A stretch of 64,000 nucleotides of DNA, from contig NC_070573.1 of assembly GCF_026914185.1 (NCBI RefSeq), forward strand, positions 1,984,001 through 2,048,000. Reading direction: 5' to 3'. Both the position numbers and the translations under genes were made by a program. Of the stretch, positions 1-11,057 are shown one piece after another (within the stretch, counting starts at the first letter, position 1; each line of letters starts with the position of its first letter). The notes under the pieces were generated by a model. The model made no database searches. It was not told the origin of the DNA and saw nothing but the letters and a program-made list of their open reading frames with translations. The stretch is from Puccinia triticina (lineage: Eukaryota; Basidiomycota; Pucciniomycetes; Pucciniales; Pucciniaceae).

Positions 1-468
1 CGGCGGGTGCCAAGTGCCATCTCTACAAGAAAGTCAGGGTATCAAGACTAGAACTGAGTACAAAAATTTCATTGGGGAGCTGGAAGAAATGACAGACTAT
101 TTCATCAGGATGGGATACAGTCATCTAAACCCAGAAAGTGGGAATCCTCTTTGGAGAGCCCTCTCCGCCAAACTCAAGAAGGAAGTAACCAAAGACTTAG
201 CGCACGCCAAGCAACTCAAGAAGAACAAAGATAGACATAACATTATTCCAGAATTGGATACTTTAAAGAAACATGTTGACATGTCTCTAATCATTATTGA
301 TTTTGATGATGAAGAAGTGGTAACCATTACAAAAGAGATACCCAAGAAGAAAGTTGCCATTCAGGATCCTACTGAGACAGAGGAGTTGAAGGATAAAGTA
401 AAGAAGCTCACCAATGCGCTAGAATACCAGACTAGAGCTGCCCCTCCTCATCTTAGCAGACCCTCATC
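1..468 (+). pseudogene. Ty3-like gag-protease gene, segment 1 of 4 (gag)
   Basis: This is the first legible piece of an LTR-retrotransposon gag gene that enters from the left edge of the window. The open frame (about 150 codons before the break) is lysine/glutamate rich and resembles the gag helical region of rust Ty3-like elements. It breaks at the hAT insertion. If the hAT with one TSD copy, the second Copia element and the 1002-bp element are removed, the same frame runs on through 10320-10474, 16012-16881 and 17884-18512. Each of the three junctions keeps frame, which is strong evidence for the assignment. The gene is dead: an in-frame TAA lies in the zinc knuckle of segment 2. The family call is by resemblance only. 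Confidence 0.75.
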
Positions 469-560
469 AACACTGGGTAGTTACGCTACCCGTAATGGTA
501 GCGTAACGGTAACGTAATGATTTTTGGACCATTATTGTTACCGTTATCTGTAATGCTAGA
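468..560. repeat. hAT left terminal and subterminal repeats
   Basis: The terminal CAACACTGGG is followed by a cluster of short GTAACG/TTACG-type motifs in both orientations. The right end has the same kind of cluster. Such subterminal clusters are typical transposase-binding regions in hAT elements, but binding here is inferred. Confidence 0.7.
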
Positions 561-723
561 TTTTTACGTTATAAATATCCATCCTAGCCAAATTTTTGTT
601 CCAATTACGTTATCTTGTGGGGGGGGGGCGGGGATTTTTTCCCTGTAGCTACATTACTGAAGTAAATGAAGCAATGTAATTACTAGTAATTTAACTGATA
701 ACGCAAATAAATTCACTATATAT

Positions 724-3700
724 TTATTGTTTTTGGGGGAGGATTGCCTTCAACGCCTTCCCGGCCTCCGCGAAGTCTCCAGTCAAAGGGATATCTTTGC
801 GAAGCCACATCAGGTTGCTAACACAGCGCAACATAGTTGAGGGAAGTAGGCTCCCACGTCTACTGCTACACACATCTGAAGCTGCCAAGAATAATCTCTC
901 GACAGCGCAGGAGCTCCCAGCAGCTCCCAGATAGGCGCGGGCCATGAAAGGCAGTGTGGGGTAACTCCCCTGGTTCGCCTTTCAATAAAAAACAATCAAT
1001 GAGCATATGCAACACTGCTGCTAAAAAGACAAGTAGATCAAAAGAAAAGAAACTAACTTTCCACCATTTCAAAGGAGTATTCTTGTGGTCTATGGACCCT
1101 TGCTTGAATGAAAGGTTCGCGTTGAGTTACATCTCAATCTCATTGTCCTGAGGGGTTGGTTGTTGTGTCATCCGCAAAGCGAGGCGGGCCATGAGCGATG
1201 TGGGTTCAAGAGCAGCCGGCTTTTTTATTTCAATCACATTGGCATCCGTAGCATGTGTGGTGGCATGTCTTTTCCATTCCTTTTCAAGTTTGAACTCATT
1301 CTGAAGAAGTGCAAGGCACTTTTTTACCTCGCTGCTTCCAAGACCAAAACCTAATTAGAAGATGTGCATCCGGTAACACGGATGCAAGATTGTGGAAATA
1401 ATTAAGGTTTTGCAGTCCATGGCCTTGGCTAGATATCTCTCAACTCGGCAAAGCATTGCATGGTAAATTGGGTAAAGGGAATTGGTTTTGAGCGCATCCA
1501 AGATCTTCTCCTTGAGACCTTTGCTCAGCTCCAGATATTTGGGAATGATGTGTGTTCCTGTTGCCGAGTTACCTTCCATCTGGGAGGTGAGCTCTACAAA
1601 AATCTGAGTTGATGATGCATCAGTGGACTTGGAAATGTTAGTTCTGACACACAGAATTTATTTAATGCTAACCTACTCATCATTAAGACTTTCAATCTCT
1701 TGCCAGTCTTTCAGGGAAAAGAGGATGTTTTCAAAGTCACCGACACCCTTCTGTTGTTGAGATTCCTTGAGAATTTGATCAATAACTTCTTTGGTGTTGA
1801 TAGCTTTCCTGTAGCTCTGGTATTTGATATTCCAGCGGATACCGTATCCCCCTATCAATGGAGAAACTACCAATTTAAGCTGTTTAGCAACATGATCAAA
1901 ATTGGCCCGCTGCGCTGCTGGACGAGTAATATGTTTGATCACTGTATCAAGCTATGGGCAAAAGTTAGTTTCACCAATTAATCAATTATGTACATCTAGT
2001 ACATAGCCAAAAAAAATACCTTTTTGGTAAGATCTTTGAGTTTGCTTGACTTGACATGTTTACTACCTGAACCACCCAAAGAGTTTGTGAATTCTTCCTC
2101 ATTTTAATAGCTGTCAGTGGCCGCAGCAAGTTCTTCTCCCGTGTCAGAAGCCTCATTGTCTGCGTTACCGTAGTCAGCATTGGAATCAACATCAAGCGCA
2201 TATTGTCCAGAGTTGCTCCTGTCAACCACTTTGCCCTCATTGACTGGTAGGGGACCTGAAAATTCAGGTTCCTTGGGCTCCTCTTCCTCAGTGAGTCGTC
2301 CAAGAACCGGGAAGAAGCCTAAGACCAATTCTTTTGCTTTCCCTGGGGGCAGAGTCTTGAGTGACAATGCGGCAAGACCCGCATTGACAATCAAAGCCAG
2401 TTTGTGGCAAATGCACTGGATGTGCATTGTCGTTGGGTCCCAATCAACATCACCCGCGGTGGTGGTACCGTTGCCGTTGGTGAGTAAGTCATACATGTAA
2501 CTGGCCATTTTGTTATTGTTCGAACCCAAGTCAGTTGTCTGGGCGAGCATGTATAAAAGTAGGAAGACCTAAGTAAGCGTTGGAAAGGTCAAGTACATAT
2601 ACAATTTACATAATGATTCAACTTATCTTTTGATACAGCTTATTCTTTCTGAGTAATGTTGCGATGGGCCGCGCCAAGAGGTGACCGGCGTGCTTCCAAG
2701 GTATCATCTTGAGGGTTAGATGTCGGACAATGTACTGCCAATCTTGGTTGACATAGGCAACTGCCGCGCCAATGAAAGCAAAACGGTTGCCTTTAGTCGT
2801 CCACACATCGTGGATCAGGGTAAATCGAGTGTCGAGGTTCTTTTTAAAGCCAATACCAAACAATCAGAAAGTTGGTACATAATTAAAAAGGTTATCCACA
2901 TACATTTAGCTTGTTGAAAACATGAGATTTGAGGACGGAGTATAATTTCTTGGCCTCATCAGCGGACCATTGTTGTCCGTAGAGCACAGCCTTGGGGTTT
3001 GCAAACTGAAAAGCGGCACGGAGGAATGGATCTTCAATTCGAGACCATGGCAACGCCTGGCGGATCTGCCACAACATCAAGAGCTGGTTCAAGACCCGAT
3101 TCACAAAGGCTGGCTTGATGAATACTGTTAGCCCAGTCTGTTTGTTTGGAGTAGCAATTTTTTTGGCAACAGTTGGCGGTAACTTGATGCCCGCTTGCTT
3201 GGCTTTCTCCCAACCGGGGCAGCCTTTCTGGTTTTTGTCCGCCTGGGTTGACCCATCCCAATGAGTTTTTAGATTTGCTTGAGATGATTTTTGTGCTCGG
3301 TAGGTGTTCGGGCACCACTTGCACTTGTACATCAAGGCAAGACCAGGTGGATCACCTTCCCTCCGCACAGGATCCTCAAAATAATCAAGTACATTTGCGT
3401 ACTTGTTCTTCTTTTTGTTGTTATTTGGCCCGTTGGCGTCGGTAGAATCCTGATCAAAATTGTAGGCGTCACCATTAGAATTGAACTGGAAATAAAGGTG
3501 AGAAATATCAAATCATTATCAATCAAAATCCAGTAGAAGCCCGGATGGAATGACATTTATTAGAATATACACACCTCTGCGCGAGAAACCGCTCCTTTAA
3601 CCCTCTTTGGCTTGCCAGCTGGCATGGCAATTGTATTACTTGTCAAAGCGCGTTTCGAAGAATTCTCTGCGCATTGCCTCTTCTTAACCGGCTTGCTTGT

Positions 3701-3943
3701 CCTTTTGCCTTTGGTTTTTGATTGCACGGAATCTACATTGGATGACCTTTCTGCTGGTCGTTTCCGAGTCGCTGGACGAGTTATTTTTACCCGAGAATCA
3801 GAGGATGGGGTGACCATGTTTGGTGCAACTACTACAGAAGAAGAACGCCTTGATCGGCGCAGTTGAGTCGTGGATGTATCAGTTCCATGTCCATCATTTG
3901 CAGACTTGGTCAAGTTCTCCGCTCCGTGGGGTTCGAGGGCCAT
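724..3943 (-). pseudogene. hAT transposase (multi-exon, decayed)
   Basis: The gene codes for a hAT-family transposase. Reading from 3943 downward: a basic N-terminal region, a BED-type zinc finger near 3290-3330 (C-x2-C with downstream His), the catalytic block containing DVWTTKGNRFAFIG near 2770-2830, TDLGSNN and the CICHKLALIVNAG block near 2390-2540, an RWN motif near 1840, and the C-terminal dimerisation region near 800-945 (SSCAVERLFLAAS, WLRKDIP). At least five GT..AG introns are needed to join these blocks. ATG 3943 is the first good start. In-frame TAA codons at about 2104-2106 and near 1128 interrupt the frame, so this copy is probably inactive, although its TIRs look usable by a related transposase. 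Confidence 0.85.
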
Positions 3944-4287
3944 GATTTGATTTGAAATTGACTGTGAGTATGAGTGACTGGTCTGTGGTACGGGTTCAAT
4001 TAAGGATGTGGCCAGGAAATAATGCAACAAGTTCTACCTGAAGGTATATGATTACTTTGGGGCTAGATTTTTGAAAAGTTATCATTGGGTTGGGTCTGTT
4101 TGACCCCTGGATAATGCAATAGCAAAATATCCAGGGGTGGGGCACTGTAGAGCATGTGTTTCATTGCAATAGCACATTATCGAGGGGTGGAGCAATGTAC
4201 AGCATCTGCTTCACTCTGATAACGCACTATCCTCAAATATTATCAATACGTTATCTGTTTCAGGAGGAAAAAAAAAGGCACAATTAC
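3944..4287. other. hAT noncoding stretch upstream of the transposase
   Basis: This holds the presumed promoter side of the hAT gene. A short imperfect repeat containing 'gcaatagca..tatc.aggggtgg' occurs twice near 4117-4190. No further gene is visible. It ends at the Copia TSD attac (4283-4287). Confidence 0.5.
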
Positions 4288-5096
4288 TGAAAATTTTGGA
4301 GAAACTAAAGTTCATTTCTCATTAGACTCTTGCAACTACGTTTGTAACTACAGGATCATTAATAAGTAGCATTTTTCTCTATGTACCTAAAGGCAGGTCG
4401 AGAGTGGCCTGATGGCTATGGAGATGAGTGGGATGAGTTGGATGGGTGAGGAGCACTGCGTCTGCGCTGCTTATCGCTAGCTATATGGTTGATCTACACG
4501 ACGGGCAGAGCTCATGTCTCAGTCAGTCCCTGGAGCTCATCTAGCGTTCTCTTTCTGGTTGCTGTTGCTTACGCTGGTGACAACGGTTTATTGGAATAAA
4601 CGTTCTTTGTCCTGACGGAATGGTTCCGCTGCGGTTCTGTCTGTTTGCGCGAGCGCCGTTCTCGGTCAGCTCGGCTTCTGCATCTTTACGGTCTAGGGAG
4701 CTGCTCCAGTACTTACGGTGGTCTATGTCTTCCGTAATTCTGTTGAGCAGCTCGTGCCTGGTCTGTGTGCCGAGTCGTTCCGCAAGAGTTCTGAGAAAGG
4801 ACAAGATTTAGTCAGTATGCTGCTTGAATCTGTCTGTCTCTGACCTCGGGAACGTACAAGGTTCTGGGGTTTGTTTGGGCGTTTCGCTTGTTCTTGGCCG
4901 TTGCGTTTGTTGCTTCGGATGGGGCTGTTTGCATTCGACGTGGCGATACGCATAAGCTTTCTGACTGGCCTGTTAGGGCTGCGGGTCTGGGCTTGGGAAA
5001 AAGGGGCTTACCCTTATCTCCGGCTGGGTCTGTTTTGGTTTCTAACCGCGCTAGCTTCCTGGCTGGTTGCTGCGGGTCTGGGCGTGTATTCCTACA
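4288..5096 (-). repeat. Copia 1 3' LTR
   Basis: This is the 809-bp LTR copy at the 3' side of the minus-strand element. The pol frame reads about 280 bp into it. No clear polypurine tract is visible just upstream (plus-strand 5097-5130). Confidence 0.93.
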
Positions 5097-8000
5097 GCCT
5101 TGGGTGCTTCTAGTTGCAAGATTAGAAGTAATGTTGTAGATTTGGATGACCCCGATTTGGGCGAGAGATCGACGGATTACCGAGCGCCCAAGCGCTTTGG
5201 TGAGAAAATCGGCCGCATTGACATGTGTTTTGACGTATCGCAGCTTGATGAGGTGGAACCGGATCAATTCACGCACGAAGTGCAGTCGGATGTCCATATG
5301 TTTTGTGCGAAAGCTGTTTTGGGATGTTTCGCTGTTGGCGAGATCGATCGCCCCTTTGTTGTCCACCAAAACTTCGATGTCCTCAACGACTTCTTGAAGT
5401 TGAATTTCCTTGATGAGACTCGCAAACCACGCGAGGTCTCTGCCTAGATCCGATAGAGCTTTGTACTCTGCTTCGGCAGTCGAAAGTGATACGGTCGGTT
5501 GCTTGCTGGATTTCCAGTTGATCAGATGGTTACCAACCGTAACTACAAACCCGGTAGTCGAGCGTCGGGTATCTGGGCAATTTCCCCAGTCGGCATCTGA
5601 GAAAGCTTTGAGGTTTGATGATTCCAATCGCTTAAACGTCAGCCCCACGTGCCTTGTCCCCGAGAGGTATCAAAAGACTTGTACAGCTGCTTGATAATGT
5701 TTAATTCCGGGATTCTCTAGATGCTGAGAGAGCTGGCTGACCGCAAATGAAATGTCCGGCCTTGTGAGAATACTTAAGTAGTTTAGCGATCCCACTAGCG
5801 CCCGGTAGTTTACATTTAGCTTATTGAAAGTGGCAATGTCGTGAGCCGTCGCCTTGGTCAAGCGCTCCCTCGGGTTCAAGGGTCATGTTGCTGGGTGTTC
5901 TTTGTCTAAGGCGAATTCGACTAATTTTCGTTCCACGTATTGAGTCTGGTTAATCTGAAGCCCATCTTCAAACCTTTCGATGTTCATTCCCAGGAGGAAT
6001 TCAGCTTCACCCGGGTATTTGATCTCGAACTCCCGCTCCATCTCTGCTTTGAATACCTCCGGCGCGCTGCTTATAATGACAATGTCATCCACGTGAGCAA
6101 ACAGCCACGTAGCAGGCCGTCCCTTTGCTTCTGGTCGCCAGAAAACACACGGATCCGACACGGCGATGTTAAACTCGAGAGTCTTGAGGTACGCCGTGAG
6201 GCGCTTGTACCAGACAAGCGGTGCTTGTCGCAGGCCGTAGATTGCCCTGTTCAAGTGGAGTACCGAGTTTGGGGGGCAGTCGTAGCCTTGGGGAGGGAGT
6301 AAGGTGACCGTTTCTTCAAGCGGGCAAGTGAGGAACGCACTCCTCACGTCCAGCTGATGGATTTTCAATCTATGATTGACTGCAAATGAAATGAGGAGGC
6401 GCAAGGAGGCGGCTTTACCCGTAGGGGCGTAGATAATGTTAAAATGGCGCCCGTATATCTGCCGGAATCCTTGGGCACAGACGCGCGCTTTAAATTCAAT
6501 GACTTCGTTCATTGGTCCCAACTTCCTCCGATAAGCCCATGTTGATGGGATTGGCTCGTCAGTTGGTTGCCGGCGGCGGACAGTCCAGACGTGATGTTTG
6601 ATCATATTGGCTATCTCTTTCTTTTCTGCTTCGGTCCAATTGACGCGGTCCTTGCTAGCCATGGCCTGATTGTGATTCTTGGGGTCGATTTCGATTTCAA
6701 TCAGAAAGGCCTGCCTAATCCGCTTACCGGTGACAATATTTCTAGGGCTGATTCCGCTGGTGATTTCCTTTGGCGGCGGATCTGTTGTCCATGCAAATCT
6801 TCGCCCTCTTGGAGGGCTCAAATCTTGCGGCTGGCGTTCTTCATCAGCAGTGGGGCTACAGCGCTCGTTTGATTGAAGATCCTCCAGGATAGTTGAGATG
6901 TGACGCTCCTCCTCCTCGAGTTCCTCATCTTCAGGTGCTGTTTTCGGCTCGTCAGTCACCGCTTCCTCTTCGCTAAACGGCAGAGGATCATCTGATTTGA
7001 AGCTTGGGAGTTTATTCGGCCCATGCGGACTGTGGCTTTTGTTTAGAGCCGGGCATTCAGGGAACGTAAGCTCGTCGAAGTGCACATGTTTCGCTGTTAT
7101 GATAGATTTATCCTGAGTTCGGTAGATTTTGTAGGAGGAGTAGTCGTTCTCGTAGCCGAGGAGGATTCCTTCCCAAGAAATAGAAGAGAACTTGGTCTCC
7201 CTCTTTGGTTTCGGCTTGAACACCCACACCCTGCAGCCGAACGGTCGAAAGAAATTGATGTTTGGCTTCATCTTGAATAATTGTTCGAGGGGAGAGGTCT
7301 TTCCTTTAGAAAGTGATGGTAGGCAGTTAGTGGTTGCGGTGGCAGCCTGCACAGCCTCTGCCCACCATTCCGGGGCCATGTTGGCCTGCATTAAGAGGCA
7401 CCTTGTCATGTCGATAATCGTACGGTTTGCCCTTTCTGCCAATCCGTTGTTTTGAGGAGTGTATGGGGGTGCCACGTTGTGTTGGATACCCTCGGCTTTG
7501 AGGTACTCGCTTAGCGTGCCGTTAACAAATTCGCCGCCACCGTCCGAAATTAGCTTCTTCAAAGTGTTGCCGGTCTGCTTCTCAAAAAAGACTTTGTAAT
7601 TGAGGATGGCTTGCGTTGCTTGACTTTTCTCTTTAAGGATGACAGTGTGGATGTGGCCCGTGTACTGATCTACAATCGTGAGAAAGTAACGTGCGCCTCC
7701 GTTGGTAGTTGGCGTGATCGGACCGACTATGTCAGCGTGAACCACCGCGAGAGGGGCGTCGACCGGCTTGAATGCTCCATTGCAAGGTATTCTGGTCAAC
7801 TTTCCTTGCATGCAAGCTGCGCAAGATCGAGTCTTGGTCAGATCGAGTTTGCCTGATACTGCTTGAGCAATCCTACCAGAACTGGCATGACCAAGGCGAT
7901 TGTGCCACTTCTGATAGTCTGAGAGCGGCTGCAAGGTCATGGTGTTTAAGTTTATGGCGTTGGTAGGTACCGGAGTGACGCCGACAATCTCAAGCAAGTC

Positions 8001-9320
8001 ATTTACTAGGTTAACTTTAAACGGTGGGCCCTCGTCTATTGATACTTCGGAAATACCAGCCCAATCCTTGATCGAGGCTCGTTTGTTCATGAGTTGAACC
8101 AATGAGACCAGGTTGCGCGTTAGGCGCGGGACATATAGTGCGTCTGGAAGATCTATTATCTGTCCAGTTGGGAGGTGCAATTGCGCCGTTCCTCTTGCGA
8201 CCGCGGCTAGTTCCGACTTGCCGCTTCCAGTCACTATACTGATGTGGACTGGGGTGGAGTCGAGGAAGTAGCTCAGAGAATTCAACATATGATTACTAGC
8301 TCCGGAGTCGAGAATTGTCGAGAGAGGAGCTTCCGGTGTCGTCATATTGTATGTGAATGACGGTTTGATTATGCCGGTGTGATAAGCTTCCTCCTCCTCG
8401 TCCTCAATGGTGGTGTTGTAGGAGGTGCGTTGTTTCTCGTCGGGTCGTCCTTGAGATTGGTCCTGTAGCGGCCGATCAGGGGGTCTGGTTGATGGATGAA
8501 TAGTCCAACAAGTTTCTTCGGTGTGAGTGGTGGCTTTTGGGTTGTGTTTGCCGCCACTGCACCTGATAACGCTACCTCCGCCGCGTCCTCCGCCTCTTTT
8601 TGTTCTATGGCTCTGTCCCCGGTTGGTTCCAGTGGCTAGGGCGGTAGTCGTGGTGTCAGGGTCGTCGACAAACTTGCGTTTTGTAGCGGTTTCATGTCGG
8701 CCGATGTCCCTTAGTTTGGCTATGATTTCTTTCGGTTTTGCCAGCGCTTTAAGGTCAGCAAACAAAGCTTGCATTAGCATAGGTCGCCGTTTGGTTATTT
8801 TACCAACGATTCCGCAGCCGACTAGGACATCCGGTACTTTCAATCCGAGGGAGCTGAATTCGGCTAAGCTTTCCTCCATTTCGGTGATATAGGAGTTCAT
8901 GTCGCGGTTGTACTGAATGTCCAACCATTTGTTCCACACCTGGAACACGGAGAGTAAGGAGTCGGAAGCGTAAATGGTTTTGATGTCCGTCCAGATAGCG
9001 TGTGGATCTTGCTCATTGTCATCGTTTATAACGCTCGTGAAGATGGCGTTTGATATAGCTTCACTCAAGATACTACAGGTCCTCAGCGCGCCTTGGAGCT
9101 CGTCTTCATCAGGTTCTTTCGACATAGGCTCATCGAGATATTCCTCAAGGTGGCGCGGTCTGAGATGCATCTTGATCTTTCTCTCCCACAGAGGGAAATT
9201 CGAACCGTCAAACTTTGGTACGTTTACATGGTCCTTGTCCGGACTGTAAGCGTCGCTCCTTGCAGCCGGTTGCACGGACTTTTCCGTACCGCTGGAGCTT
9301 TGCGTTCGAGTGTTTGCCAT
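4812..9320 (-). pseudogene. Copia gag-pol polyprotein with two in-frame TGA stops
   Basis: This is a single frame of 1503 codons from ATG 9320. Domain order is Copia type: gag (from about residue 40), protease ILDSGASNHML (near 337), integrase with D in HADIVGP (near 527), D in ISDGGGEF (near 585) and E in NNGLAERANRT, then reverse transcriptase with QLDVRSAFL and a HVDD active site (near 1095), then RNase H (DADWGN, TAEAEYKAL, DNKGAI). Stops occur at 5885-5883, at the usual ATxPL junction, and at 5672-5670 inside the conserved VF-x-YLSGT motif. There the family normally has Arg, so CGA to TGA is the simplest reading. There is no frameshift. The copy is young but not able to make the full polyprotein unless TGA is read through. 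Confidence 0.92.
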
Positions 9321-9365
9321 GTCGGCCTGCCTTTAGCTTCTTGTTGAGGTAGTCGTATCGAGCGG

Positions 9366-9381
9366 GTCGAGACTGTAAATC
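9366..9381 (-). promoter_or_regulatory. Copia 1 primer-binding site (half tRNA-Tyr)
   Basis: Directly next to the 5' LTR, the plus strand reads gtcgagactgtaaatc. This looks like a tRNA-Tyr anticodon arm: loop CTGTAAA with anticodon GTA, preceded by cgaga and followed by tc, which fits the start of the pairing stem. The match ends two bases after the loop, as in Copia-type priming by a cleaved tRNA 5' half. It matches spliced tRNA, since tRNA-Tyr genes usually carry an intron at this point. Confidence 0.65.
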
Positions 9382-10190
9382 TGAAAATTTTGGAGAAACT
9401 AAAGTTCATTTCTCATTAGACTCTTGCAACTACGTTTGTAACTACAGGATCATTAATAAGTAGCATTTTTCTCTATGTACCTAAAGGCAGGTCGAGAGTG
9501 GCCTGATGGCTATGGAGATGAGTGGGATGAGTTGGATGGGTGAGGAGCACTGCGTCTGCGCTGCTTATCGCTAGCTATATGGTTGATCTACACGACGGGC
9601 AGAGCTCATGTCTCAGTCAGTCCCTGGAGCTCATCTAGCGTTCTCTTTCTGGTTGCTGTTGCTTACGCTGGTGACAACGGTTTATTGGAATAAACGTTCT
9701 TTGTCCTGACGGAATGGTTCCGCTGCGGTTCTGTCTGTTTGCGCGAGCGCCGTTCTCGGTCAGCTCGGCTTCTGCATCTTTACGGTCTAGGGAGCTGCTC
9801 CAGTACTTACGGTGGTCTATGTCTTCCGTAATTCTGTTGAGCAGCTCGTGCCTGGTCTGTGTGCCGAGTCGTTCCGCAAGAGTTCTGAGAAAGGACAAGA
9901 TTTAGTCAGTATGCTGCTTGAATCTGTCTGTCTCTGACCTCGGGAACGTACAAGGTTCTGGGGTTTGTTTGGGCGTTTCGCTTGTTCTTGGCCGTTGCGT
10001 TTGTTGCTTCGGCTGGGGCTGTTTGCATTCGACGTGGCGATACGCATAAGCTTTCTGACTGGCCTGTTAGGGCTGCGGGTCTGGGCTTGGGAAAAAGGGG
10101 CTTACCCTTATCTCCGGCTGGGTCTGTTTTGGTTTCTAACCGCGCTAGCTTCCTGGCTGGTTGCTGCGGGTCTGGGCGTGTATTCCTACA
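9382..10190 (-). repeat. Copia 1 5' LTR
   Basis: This is the 809-bp LTR copy at the 5' side. It should hold the element's promoter on the minus strand. Its only difference from the other LTR that I saw is C at 10013. Confidence 0.93.
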
Positions 10191-10195
10191 ATTAC

Positions 10196-10319
10196 GTTAC
10201 GGCTGCGCCAAGAAATCAAAAATTACTAGTAGCAGTAACATAGCTGGGGGGGGGCACTCATACCGCTACGTTACGGAAATAACGTAGATAACGTAGGGTA
10301 ACATAATTCCCCAGTGTTG
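10196..10319. repeat. hAT right terminal and subterminal repeats
   Basis: This is the short right end of the hAT element. It contains repeated TACGTTA/GTTACGG-type motifs, a G-run, and the terminal CCCCAGTGTTG. It mirrors 468-560. Confidence 0.75.
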
Positions 10320-10474
10320 CCCTCATCATGCGGATATTCAGAATCAAGACAAGATTTTTCAGACACAAGGCCCCGGTTTGCACCATTAGAATGTTACTAA
10401 TGTAAAGAGAGACACACTTTATCTGAGTGTGAATCTTACAACCAGGACATGCAAACTAGAAGGATGTTCAGATA
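10320..10474 (+). pseudogene. Ty3-like gag-protease gene, segment 2 (zinc knuckle)
   Basis: This continues the gag frame from 468. It codes for a retroviral-type zinc knuckle of the form C-Y-x-C-x3-H-x4-C, but the position between Tyr and the second Cys is TAA. The frame then reads to 10474, where Copia 2 is inserted (TSD agata, 10470-10474), and resumes at 16017. The stop suggests the element was already defective or has decayed since insertion. Confidence 0.8.
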
Positions 10475-11043
10475 TGAGAAACACCAGATGACAGCTGTGA
10501 GCTAAGGAGGCCTTAATGGGAGGCCGACGAGACACGAGGGAAGAAGGAGAGGAAACGACTAAGCACCTGAGAAACACCAGATGACAGCTGTGAGCTAAGG
10601 AGGCCTTAATGGGAGGCCGACGAGACACGAGGGAAGAAGGAGAGGAAACGACTAAGCACCTATTGAGGTGCGAGGGAGGTGATCGACAAGATGAGTGAGT
10701 TCATTGCATGATGAGCAAACAAAAGTGAAGAGAAAAGAAAGGGAAATGGAAACCAAACCTGAGAAACACCAGATGACAGCTGTGAGCTAAGGAGGCCTTA
10801 ATGGGAGGCCGACGAGACACGAGGGAAGAAGGAGAGGAAACGACTAAGCACCTATTGAGGTGCGAGGGAGGTGATCGACAAGATGAGTGAGGAAAAGGAA
10901 AAGGCGGTACAACACAGCAAAGCTAGACTAGATACAAGCGGAGCTGAAACCTAAACCTAATCTACAAAGTTGTACCGGTTCTGTCCTCCGAGCGAGTCTT
11001 GCCGCAGCACCCCACTAACCCCTTTCTGGTCTTGAACGCCACA
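10475..11043 (-). repeat. Copia 2 3' LTR with internal 93-bp repeats
   Basis: The LTR contains a 93-bp unit three times, at 10475-10567, 10568-10660 and 10760-10852. The first two are in tandem and the third is separated by about 100 bp. The same layout is in the other LTR, so it predates the insertion. Confidence 0.93.
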
Positions 11044-11054
11044 GCCCCCCCTGC
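11044..11054 (-). promoter_or_regulatory. Copia 2 polypurine tract
   Basis: On the minus strand GCAGGGGGGGC lies directly before the 3' LTR, the position and composition of a plus-strand primer. Confidence 0.75.
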
Positions 11055-11057
11055 TCA

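Larger units (their letters stand above)
4288..10190 (-). mobile_element. Copia-type LTR retrotransposon 1
   Basis: Two 809-bp direct repeats (4288-5096 and 9382-10190), each starting TG and ending CA, are flanked by the 5-bp duplication attac (4283-4287 and 10191-10195). One pol gene lies between them on the minus strand. By eye I found one difference between the LTRs (A at 4919, C at 10013), which indicates a recent insertion into the hAT element. Confidence 0.95.
468..10319 (-). mobile_element. hAT DNA transposon with nested Copia element
   Basis: The ends read CAACACTGGG at 468 and CCCCAGTGTTG up to 10319, forming imperfect terminal inverted repeats. They are flanked by ccctcatc at 461-468 and 10320-10327, an 8-bp duplication as expected for hAT (the exact boundary is ambiguous by 1-2 bases). 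Without the Copia insertion (4288-10190 plus one TSD copy) the element is about 3.9 kb. It carries one spliced transposase gene on the minus strand. It inserted into the gag gene of an older LTR element, and removing it restores the gag frame. Confidence 0.9.

Noticed and set aside
4541..5113. Short frames on both strands in the Copia 1 LTRs, repeated at 9635-10243
   Set aside because: They are LTR sequence; only the C-terminal extension of pol reads into the left copy.
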